From positions 1-52,808 of the forward strand of contig JAJOHG010000171.1 in the NCBI GenBank assembly GCA_021029095.1: a DNA stretch of 52,808 bases. Reading direction: 5' to 3'. Origin of the DNA: Phellopilus nigrolimitatus (taxonomy: Eukaryota; Basidiomycota; Agaricomycetes; Hymenochaetales; Hymenochaetaceae). Each line of letters opens with the position of its first letter. Position 1 is the first letter of the stretch. The translations under genes and the position numbers were made by a program. The notes under the pieces are model-generated. The model saw only the letters and a list, made by a program, of their open reading frames with translations, had not been told where the DNA came from and did not search any database. Of the stretch, positions 34,777 through 43,249 are shown in pieces.

Positions 34777-35290
34777 TGTGGAATCTGGATATGTTGAGGC
34801 GAGAAAGGCTGCAGGGATGCGTCTTATATAGAAAATGGGCCTGTGCAAAGCAGCGCACAGACAAATTTGCCAGGATGCAGAGGTCGCAAACAGTTGAGGG
34901 CCTCGTATCCAGCATTGTGTGCAGCCTGGCAACTGGCAGGCGGAAGATTGCCCGCAGAGCATGCAGTCTTGCAGATTACCTGCAAAGCATACAGAATTGC
35001 TCTACGTCCTTGGCAGAAAACGCCACTGTTTCCAGGACGATGCAGCTGCATACGTGTGCACCATTGCAGCTCCCTGGTCGTCAGCGGCGCGCGGCGCGCA
35101 CCCGCGCACCCGCACTGGGCGCACGGATGCGGCGGCGCGCTGTTTTTGAACAAGAATGCAACCATTGCCTACAAAGCATGCAAGATTGCTGAGACCGCGT
35201 CCATGGCATAAAGGCCACTGTTTCCAGGACGATTGCAACTGCATACGTGTGCACCACATTGCGGCTCCCTGGCCGTCAGCGCAGAGCGTG
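34777..35290 (-). promoter_or_regulatory. Leader and double promoter module of copy M3
   Basis: TATA box CTATATAAG at 34831-34823 (minus). The promoter block is followed at about 35150-35290 by a second partial copy of itself, the same arrangement as in P2. Confidence 0.55.
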
Positions 35291-36215
35291 CGCGGCAGGC
35301 CCGTCTGCGCGCGGCGTGCGGGGCGCCTGTGCGCGGGCACTGGGCCCGGGCCCGGCGGCGCGCGGGCCCGGCGTGTCTGTCCCTCTGTCGAGAATCTGGC
35401 GCCGCCGCACAGTTTTTGAATAAGAATGCGAGCAGTTGCGGTCGGCGCGTATGCACGCATGCACGGGACTTGAGATCCTGGCCGGGGTCGAGCGAGCGGG
35501 AGAGCAGGTGGGCGGGGCAGGGAGGACGACCCGTGCGCGGGCGCCCGCTCGGGTCAGAAAGACCCATGGCCGTTTGGGTCCTTGCTGGCTGTTTCTGGCG
35601 TTCGCGTCCCTTCGATCTTCCCTCTCGGTATCTCGGCCCTGCATGTGCGTACGCCTCGCCCTCTCCCCCGATGCGCAGATGCCTCTCTTCGATAGAATGC
35701 CTAAGGTGTAACCTCTGCAAGGTTACTCTTCCCCGATGATGGCATGTGGGCGCATATAGGTGCACATGGACTCCTTTGCTTCGTCATGTGACCGTGTCCC
35801 TTTTAGGACGCGCGCTTACATTTGCTCCCGCCTGCGTCTCGAGACTCTTCTATCTCTTATTGTCCCGAACGCAGGTACGTGGCTTGGCTGATACATGTAA
35901 ATTATTTATTGATCTCTTATGGTCTCAAACGCAGATCTGTCCCCGTTGCGTCCCAGAGCGTTTGCACCTGATGGTGGTTTCCATAAATCTGCACTGTCGG
36001 CCCGTGTCTGTCTGTCTATACCGCTATCGCGCTGCTCCCGGCCCACACGGCCGCGCGGATTTGGCGACTCGGTATGGGACGCGGGCGAGTGCCAATAAGC
36101 CGCAAAGTCTGCTGCTGATACTGTTTGCAGTCAATAACAAAGAAAAGGCGCATTACATCGACGTCAACAGCAGCAGCCAGATCACCCCACCGCCGTCTAG
36201 GCCAGCATAGGGCAG
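35291..36215 (-). repeat. Modules V and D of the third array unit, with a solo LTR and module C fragment
   Basis: Partial module V (about 35400-35701) and module D (35984-36140) are separated by the solo LTR. A module C fragment follows at 36150-36215 (CCGCCGTCTAGGCCAGCAT), ending about 60 bp before the Yop1-like gene. Confidence 0.55.
35707..35983 (+). mobile_element. Diverged solo LTR of the same Ty3-type family
   Basis: 277 bp starting TGTAACCTC and ending GGTGGTTTCCA, clearly related to the 297-bp LTRs at 15835 and 21158 but with many substitutions and small deletions. There is no internal region, so it is the product of recombination between two LTRs. It splits module D: the undisturbed sequence GCCTAAATCTGCAC is seen at 31278. 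The expected duplication is TAAAT; the right copy is TAAAT and the left copy reads TAAGG. Confidence 0.85.
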
Positions 36216-36275
36216 GAGGGCGGGGAGGACTTCGCGCGCGCGCACCATGGGCATGGGTGCTCGCGTGGCTCTCAG

Positions 36276-37046
36276 ATGTCCGCAGCGCAGAAAGTCCGGC
36301 AGCACCCTGCTTTCCAGCAGGCGTTCGACAAGGCCAACTACTATGTGAACCAGCTTGACAAGGAGGTAAGTAATCTTACTACGCTTTGTTTTCTTCGTAT
36401 TATTAGGTATGTCGTGTGATGTTATCAGTTGCCCAAGTATCCTGTCCTCCAAGCGTTTGAGCAGCGTACGCAGGTTCCCAAGACCTACGTTGTTATCGGT
36501 GGCGTGCTTGTTCTCAGCTTCCTCCTCCTTATCAACTCGCTTACCGCCCCGGTGTCTAATCTCATCGGCTGGGGGTCTCCCTGCGTATCTCTCTTTCAAG
36601 GCCGTCGAAAGCCCCGGTTCCCAGGACGACGTGCAGTGGTTGACGCACTGGGTTGTATTCAGCTTCTCCAACTTCCATGAGAGCTTCGCGCAGCGCATCG
36701 TTCTGTATTACTTTCTCTGGTATTTTGCATTCAAGACCGTCTTCGTGCTCTGGCTTCAGCTCCCTGCTTTCTCGTAAGTGGTGTCTGTTTCCGCAGGTCC
36801 GCGCGGCGGCGGCACGACGCACGTCATCTCGACGCGTCACACTGCGGCCACGCCCGGCGTGCTCAACTCAGCGGCATCCTGGGCTAGACGTACGCTATCG
36901 GCAAGATGGGCGGTGACAAGCCGCGTGTGGACTGGGACGCGGACGGCAAGAGCAGCGTGAACGAGGGCAAGGAGGGCCTTATGTCGAGCGGCGAGAACGT
37001 GAACATCGTCGACACGCAGTACGGCCAGGGATGCTACGGGTGTTAA
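36276..37046 (+). pseudogene. Yop1/REEP5 (TB2/DP1/HVA22) protein gene, frameshifted
   Basis: Exon 1 (36276-36365) encodes QQAFDKANYYVNQLDKE. Exon 2 (from 36429) encodes LPKYPVLQAFEQRTQVPK, a hydrophobic hairpin (GGVLVLSFLLLINSL), then SFKAVESPGSQDDVQWLTHW and the LYYFLWYFAFKTVFVLWLQ hairpin. This is the complete core of Yop1/REEP5, which shapes tubular ER. However, a G5 run at 36571-36575 shifts the frame between IGW and LPAYL; four Gs would keep it. The next candidate intron (36774-36796) is only 23 nt, below usual splicing limits. The following DNA ends in an unassigned frame at 36906-37046 (MGGDKPRVDWDADGKSS...GCYGC). Probably a broken copy, although a one-base sequence error is possible. 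Confidence 0.7.
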
Positions 37047-38099
37047 TATCACCATCGACAGGCAGCACTGGAGATCAGCATGTATGTATGCAGGCTTAAT
37101 TTTCTATTCAATATTATAAAATAAAATAATTTGTAACCAGACTAAAACAAAATGCAAGGTGACCCCGCAGGTCATCCGTCATACCCATTCTGACCCGGAC
37201 CCGCTTGACCCGGATCCGCGGGTCAGTATGACCCACGGGTCCGGGTATGAATTTTGAAAATCTCGTACCGGCGCAAACGGGTCCGGGTCTACCCACGGAT
37301 CGACCCGTGCTATGCCCTAGTCGAGGAGGTGCACCTCGTCATCGTCGCCGCCGCCGAGTCGCTCACCAAGATGAAGGAGGCCGTCGCGCTCCTTTTGCAT
37401 GCCGCTGTAAGCGGGTGCGAGCGCGCAAGCAGACAGTAGCAGGTTTGACAATGGCGCGGCCATTCCTTGGTGAGCCTTTTTATGAGAGTGCGCGAGTTGG
37501 CGCTGCCAATCTCTGACTGCTCGGCGGGGTCGAGCGAACATCCACGGGACCGGTCGAGGAGCGCGGGCGGCGAGCGTGCGGGCGAGCGCGCCGGAGCGTA
37601 CAGTGGACGGCAGGGGGACGGGCGCGAGGGCCCGACGCAACATGCGGCGGGCAGGCGGGCGGGTGGGCTCTGGGACGCGACGCGACACGGGGCCGGCGGG
37701 CTGCGAGCTCTGGGACGCGACGTGCGGCGGTCGGGCGAGCGCGAAGGCACTTTCCCTCCCCTCCTGTTTAGTGTAAATAAATAATTTTTGTAGTACTATA
37801 GTATAATCAGACAATGAAAATACAAATGCAAGAAGAAAAAAAAAAAAAAAAAAAAAAAAAACAGAGCTCGCTGTAGCGGAGGGAGCGGCGGGGAACGATG
37901 CGGCGGCGCGTCGGGATCGCGTCGGCCAACCACCTGAGAAAGCATAGGCCAGGGCATGCCGGTGCCAGGCATGACATGACTTCCAGATGCCTGCCGGTGC
38001 CCAGAAGCCCTGCCGGGCAGGGTTTAAAACTAGCACGGTAGGTAAAACCTGGGAAACGTGATAATTACCGGCCCACCAATGGGTGAAATGGACTTTCTG
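37047..38099. other. Intergenic: GACCC-motif cluster, coding-like relic, poly-A tract
   Basis: No complete gene. At 37160-37300 there is a dense cluster of GGGTCCGGGT/GACCCGGACCC motifs in both orientations. At 37320-37404 an exon-like stretch (EEVHLVIVAAAESLTKMKEA) ends at a donor-like GTAAGC. A run of 26 A lies at 37836-37861. Around 37960-38010 there are inverted TGCCGGTGCC words. Confidence 0.45.
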
Positions 38100-38292
38100 T
38101 GCACGACTGCTGGCGACCTTGACCCCACATGGGATGTCTGCTCCACACAGCACGTAGACTCCAGCACATGCTCCTCGGCGAAGTGCTTGTAGTCTTACAG
38201 AGAAAGGAAGAAAAAACAGCACACGGACATCTTCTCGGGGCGCTGTACCGCGCAGGGCCAGCTCGCCTATATTACTACTTCAATTGTAATGA

Positions 38293-38687
38293 CTAGAATA
38301 CAGTCCTAATACGTTCACGTTCCTCTTCACATGCCTGGACGGCGTACTTCCAAAAACTGAGCACGAGATTCATGTTGTCCAAACACAGTTCTGCTTCGGC
38401 TTCACCAACCCGCCTCGCACGGGCACGTTCCATATTTCTCTGAGAGAGAATAACCGCTATTGCAGCAACATATGCTTTGAAATAAAATCTTTGAAAATGC
38501 CTTTCGGAGGGGCCGGCGAGGATGTCATAAAGGTATGTTTTTGCTTGATCTATCTCGTGGTGTGCTGTGGAGTGGGCATTGAGCGGCAGGCGATAGTTTG
38601 TAAGTATGCTGGTCCAGAACAAAACAAATTTGAATAAGCACTGCAGATCACCGCAGATCAGTCAGATGCTCACCTTAATCTTGACAT
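38293..38687 (-). CDS. Small helical protein of the NPQ-W family, copy M4
   Basis: Exon 1 (38687-38674, 14 nt, ATGTCAAGATTAAG), a 65-nt intron (38673-38609) and exon 2 (38608-38293) give 109 aa. Motifs: YDILAGPSERHF near residue 32, the middle helix ILSQRNMERARARR, and LDNMNLVLSFWKYAV near the end. The NPQ motif is lost through a shorter linker. Arg/Glu-rich, no signal peptide or membrane segment. The N-terminus (SILTNYRLPLN) has drifted from the SALADFNM seen in other copies. The conserved 3' flank follows at 38292-38100. Function unknown. Confidence 0.7.
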
Positions 38688-39165
38688 TGTAGATATGTTA
38701 AGGTGAGAAAAGCTGCCAGGGATGCATCTTATATAGAAAATGGGCCTGTGCAAAGCGGTGCACAGACAAGTTTGCCAGGATGCAGATGGCGCAAACGGCT
38801 GCGGGACTCGTATGCGGCACAGAAAGCATTTTGTGTGCGTAGCCTGGCAACTGGCAGGCAGAAGATGTCCTGCAGAGCATGCAGTCTTGCAGATTGCTTG
38901 CAAAGCATGCAGCATTGTTCTACATTCTTGGCAGAAATACCACTGTTTCCAAGACGACTGCAGCTGCATACGTATGCACCATTGCAGCTCCCTGGTTGTC
39001 AGTGATGTGTCTTATACAGAAAATGGGCCTGTGCAAAATGGTGCAGAAAGCATTGTGTGCGTGGTCTGGAAACTGGCAAACAGAAGATTGCCCGCAGAGT
39101 ATGCAGCCTTGAAGATTGCCTGCAAATGCAGCATTGCTGAGACCACGTCCTTGGTGTTCCTGTGA
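38688..39165 (-). promoter_or_regulatory. Promoter module of M4 preceded by a second, decayed promoter module
   Basis: TATA box CTATATAAG at 38736-38728 (minus). At about 39005 the promoter block starts again: CTGTATAAG replaces the TATA box near 39012, and the block runs to 39165, where it joins module C exactly as P1's promoter does. The second block has no gene body; it is a remnant of a deleted copy (M5). Confidence 0.6.
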
Positions 39166-39169
39166 GATC

Positions 39170-39490
39170 TGCTCGCCGCCTTTTCTCCTTCGCCCATCGA
39201 CATCAACAGCAGCAGGCGGCGTGGGCGCCGTCTGGATCCCCCCGCCACCGTCTAGGCCAGCACGCGCTCGTGTCGTCTCTCACTGCACACTTGCACGCAG
39301 TCTCAACCAAGAAAATGTGGCTTACCACAGCGAGGAGATCCCGAATGACAATGACTTCCCTCTTTCTGTACACAAGAGCTCATTCGAATACCGCCGGAAT
39401 TGCGCGCTGTACGCCAGCATGGAGCTCGTGACGCTTCGCACACGTGGTCGCGACTGGCGGGTCCGCTTGGACCCACAAGGCCCTGCGACG
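39170..39490 (+). repeat. Terminal repeat module C, right copy
   Basis: Matches 14840-15170 in inverted orientation along its length, including GTCTAGGCCAGCACGCGCTC and GTCCGCTTGGACCCACAAGG. Similarity ends at about 39490. This is the right outer end of the cluster. Confidence 0.75.
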
Positions 39491-40275
39491 TCCAAAAAGT
39501 ATTGCATACCGCCTTATACGGAAAATGTTCCCACCCGCATGGAGAAATAAACCATCCTGGTTCAACTTCACACAAAATTACCGTCTAAAAATGCAGAAAC
39601 ATCGTTGAAATTTGTGAGATGTCTTGTCATAGATACACGCAATACAAATACAGATATTTTCGACATGACGTGACATACTGGATTTTTATATTAGGTAGTG
39701 CACAATACTTTCTGACCCACCTGTAGGTTCCTTGACTTGTTCCGTTGATTTAAACATAGCTTTCGAACTGCTACGCTATGTCTCTTAGCAGTTTACGTCG
39801 TGCTTAAATGAAGACGGTACTTGCTGCATTGGAGTTATACCGATTCTAAGCCATCACGAGTATCCTTCTCGAGTTGCCATATCTTGCGCTCGTCCTCAGA
39901 CTGTATGCCTTGCTTACCGGGAACTGTCAGAAAGCTCTACGAAAAGTACACGGGCGAAAGCGATTCAAATTTAGCTTCCGATTGTCACAGCTCGTCGACT
40001 CGGAGTCAGAGCCGCCCCTTCGTGCAGGTGAGCCGCTTTGCTTTTGTCTCTTTGTTCGTGCAGTTTCGTGGCACCTCAAGGTGTTTTTTGTTTCTTCAAA
40101 TCTTCTAATATAAAGGCCGACGTTTCAAGAAGTAAAGCGGCTCTCAAATCACCGCATCCTTTGACAGAAACACCAACCTTTATTTTAGCTGGCGCTGATT
40201 TGCAGTGACATGGCGCGTGAGTCTCTTCGATTTATGCGCACAATGAATTCTTTTGAAGCTCCTCGTTCTTTTTAA
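39491..40275. other. Intergenic, possible upstream exon of the F-box gene
   Basis: About 785 bp. An open stretch at 39821-40027 ends at a donor-like CAG/GTGAGC and could be a 5' exon of the F-box gene, but its product shows no family feature. Nothing else recognised. Confidence 0.35.
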
Positions 40276-41652
40276 GTGCACGGAAGGCTCGGACACAATA
40301 TTTCTGTCGAGGGTGCAGTGCCGACTCGGATCGCCCAGCGACTTCCGCCAGAGGTCGTTCGAGAAATCTTTCTTGCGTGTCTTTCCCGCGACCATCACCG
40401 TCTTTCGAGTCGTGAGGCGCCTTGGAACGTCTCGCAGACCTGCAGATATTGGCGCGATATCGCATTGGAGACAAGCCAGCTGTGGGCCTTTCTAGACTAC
40501 AACTCCAATAAGGGTATCTCACTTCTGGCATTCGAAGTCGTTCTGGATACCTGGTTGCTTAGATCGAAGAAATCGCTCTTGTATTATAAGATCGACATAT
40601 CCATCTCGGATGTAGGCCCGGACTTAAATAAACGCGACAATGCTATAGTCGAGCGGATCGTCGAGGCTGTATTTCAACACCAGAGCCGGTGGAGGAACCT
40701 GTCTTTGTTATTTGATGGCTTCTGGCCTTCTAGGGGATTTTTCATGGAGGCGTCGTCTATGCCAGAGACAGAGAACCTAGAATTGTGCTTTGGCGGAGGT
40801 TTCGTCCTTGAAGCTTTCACGCTTGACCTCGCTTCAGCTCCCGACATAAAAGAGCTCGTTCTCGAATGCGCTTATATTTCCAGACCAATCCCTGAACACC
40901 TACAGCTGACAAATTTGAGGAGCTGTACGCTCAGGTTTTCTGAACCACCAGACGATGACCAGCTTGCAGATGGTTGTATTCAACTCCTGCACGCCGCTCC
41001 CAATATCGAGGAGTTCGTAACTGAATTTGAAGGCATTTATTCTTCTTCACCTCCACTTTCGTCACCGATAACCCTACCTCTTCTCCGCTATCTGTACATG
41101 GTCGATTCTATAGACGTCACTTTCATCCTTGAGCAACTCACGGCTCCTGGTCTTACTAGCTTGATGGTCGGTTCCGAGCACGAGGATTCCGGCCATGTTC
41201 TCCTAAATTTTATTAAACGGTCGCGACCTCCTTTGACAGTTCTCAAAGTCTGGGAAGGGTTTACGGAAGAGGAATATCTCATCGAGGCTCTGCGGCTTCT
41301 GCCCGCGTTACAGAATCTTCAGATAGCAGACTCTTCCCTTTCTGCGCATTTCCTGGAGGCGTTTTCTGTCAGGGGAGATCAACAGACCACTGATACACTG
41401 TGTCCGTCGTTGTCCGCGGTCCCCGTTCTCAGAAATTCTGGATGGGGAGGTATGGAAGGCTTAGTTGCTTATATGCTCCTGTCCAGATGGAATGCGCTTG
41501 AAGAATTCGAGGAGTTCGAGTTCGCGAAAATTGATTGCGACATGGAGAAAGTAATGGACATGGATGCGATACGGAACTGCATCGACAAAGGGCTTCAAAT
41601 AAGAAACCGCCCTTATGCTGATATACACCCGTTACGCTTATATACAGACTGA
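40276..41652 (+). CDS. F-box protein with LRR-like C-terminal region
   Basis: A single open frame of 458 aa. The F-box lies at residues 20-65: RLPPEVVREIFLACLSRD, WNVSQTCRYWRDIAL and LWAFLDY, the form seen in the large Agaricomycete F-box family. The remainder has irregular leucine-rich segments (LELCFGGGFVLEAFTLDLA, LTNLRSCTLRFSEPP, LLRYLYMVDSI, LTSLMVGSEHE) as in F-box/LRR substrate receptors of SCF ubiquitin ligases. The first 16 residues are weakly supported: an acceptor-like CCCAG sits just before the F-box, exactly where the paralogue at the window start has its intron, so the true 5' end may lie upstream. No lesion within the frame. Confidence 0.8.
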   Translation: MHGRLGHNISVEGAVPTRIAQRLPPEVVREIFLACLSRDHHRLSSREAPWNVSQTCRYWRDIALETSQLWAFLDYNSNKGISLLAFEVVLDTWLLRSKKSLLYYKIDISISDVGPDLNKRDNAIVERIVEAVFQHQSRWRNLSLLFDGFWPSRGFFMEASSMPETENLELCFGGGFVLEAFTLDLASAPDIKELVLECAYISRPIPEHLQLTNLRSCTLRFSEPPDDDQLADGCIQLLHAAPNIEEFVTEFEGIYSSSPPLSSPITLPLLRYLYMVDSIDVTFILEQLTAPGLTSLMVGSEHEDSGHVLLNFIKRSRPPLTVLKVWEGFTEEEYLIEALRLLPALQNLQIADSSLSAHFLEAFSVRGDQQTTDTLCPSLSAVPVLRNSGWGGMEGLVAYMLLSRWNALEEFEEFEFAKIDCDMEKVMDMDAIRNCIDKGLQIRNRPYADIHPLRLYTD

Positions 41653-43249
41653 TACGCTCGAGTAGAACTTCCGTCGATTCAGAGTCGGTAGAATCATCAA
41701 GGAGTCTAGCCTCTTTTTCTCTCTTGTACCTTGCTAATTAGTTTCAATATCCTTCCGTGGTTTAAACTTCCAGCCTTTAGGCAGCTTCAGGCAGTTCTGC
41801 TGTGAGCCAAGTGTGTAACGTAGCGGCACAATGGAACACGGAGCTATACCATCTTGTGGTAGAACTAATTCTCGTGGGCCAGAAACACATTTCGGTTTGT
41901 CGATCCTCAGAGACATGATTGACGACGATCGACGCATCAGCTGAGGCTAAATGCTAAAAAAGAATCCATAAACAGTCTCACTCAAAATATTGTCCTTTAA
42001 TGTCCCTAAATTGACGAAGTTGCAAAGAGGGGAAGGGAGAATACTCCATTCTAGAGCCGAGCATCTTAATTCGAATCATAGACAAGACGCCAAGAAATCC
42101 AAGTAGACTCTAGCTATGCTTCTCCCAAACAACCCGTTAGTTTCACCTGAAACTAGGTACCTATTCGGCACTCGCCTCCATGACACTCTACGAATTGTTA
42201 TATTCCAGACGCGCTAAACATCTGGTGATTTGAAAAAGACCGCTATACCTGCGGGTGCTGCTTCGTACGTTTCAGTGTTTTCATCTTTGTACAACCATCA
42301 ACGACCGGGTCCATCCTGGCAAGGATTTGTCGAGTCTCAATTCCTTCGGTCCCCAAAGAGTCGTGTAGGGTAATTCCATTGAAGACCGACCCAACGCACC
42401 CCCACACGACTAAGGCGCACCATAATCATTATTTGTGTGACGCTGGGCAGGTCTTATGCAGTGTTAGACACCGTCCCGCACATATTTTGTGTTTCCCATT
42501 ACCCCGATGCTCCTACCTTCAACTTTCCCGCTTATGCGAGTCGTCTGGCCCGTTTTATGACAAAGCGAACGAATCCTTCGTTTGGATTAAATAACGCACT
42601 CGTGCTCGATGATGGAGGCATCCTCGACAGTAATTTCCAAAGCCTTCATGTGAGCTTTTGCTTCTGCCGCGAACAGCTTCCAGATAATCGTAGACACTTG
42701 TAGTACTGAAGGTCCTATCGGCACAATGGTTAGCCGTCTTCACGTTGGCTCCGTCTATACCGGCTTGCTCGCCTTTTCAAATCCAAGTTAAAGGCGGATC
42801 AATCCATTTTCATGGGGAGCAAGTGCTCCGCCTCATACACTGAGTCTTCAAACAAGCCATGCGGAGTATTCGCCGATGGCTCTGAACAACGACGTCGCGG
42901 TCGACGGCGGGCTACCGCCTTCACTAACTACGCAAAGACGGATAAGTGCATCGAAGAGCGCTTCCAAGAGCCAATTCTTGGGACGTACGTTCGCATAAAC
43001 ATGCCCGCTATCGGCGACGTCGCACGACTAAAAGCCAATCTTGTTCTCGCCGCGTGCGTGAATACCACTGGAGGTGGTGCAAATGCTCCTGCGCACCTAA
43101 GTTGTCATGATGACTTTCGTTTGTTCGCTTGCGTGCTGGAACTGTACGATATAATTGCAAGAGGTTTGACGCGATCCATCGTCGAAGAGATGAGGAAGCG
43201 GGTGAGCATGATTTTCCAAAAGCGGCTTTTCCTCTTCCCTCACAGCAGC
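41653..43249. other. Long region without an assignable gene; coding-like stretches
   Basis: About 1.6 kb. Open frames at 42437-42703 and 42812-43390 (plus) and a minus-strand stretch near 42690-42590 (IIWKLFAAEAKAHMKALE) look partly coding, but I cannot assign any. They could be relics or exons of an unrecognised gene. The last 200 bp serve as promoter of the tyrosyl-tRNA synthetase. Confidence 0.35.

Noticed and set aside
37254..37439. KH-domain protein exon (branchpoint-binding-like)
   Set aside because: The EEVHLVIV stretch is too short and the match too loose to name a family; kept only as an unassigned relic.
14840..39490. Starship-type or Helitron giant element as explanation of the cluster
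   Set aside because: No tyrosine recombinase, Rep/helicase or other transposase gene is present between the inverted ends; only the Ty3 element encodes mobility proteins.
42710..42800. tRNA-like 5' half (GGTCCTAT...AATGGTTAGC, similar to the start of a tRNA-Gln)
   Set aside because: No matching acceptor-stem 3' strand or proper B box follows; TTTTCAAATCC nearby is only a weak B-box resemblance and the arms do not fold.
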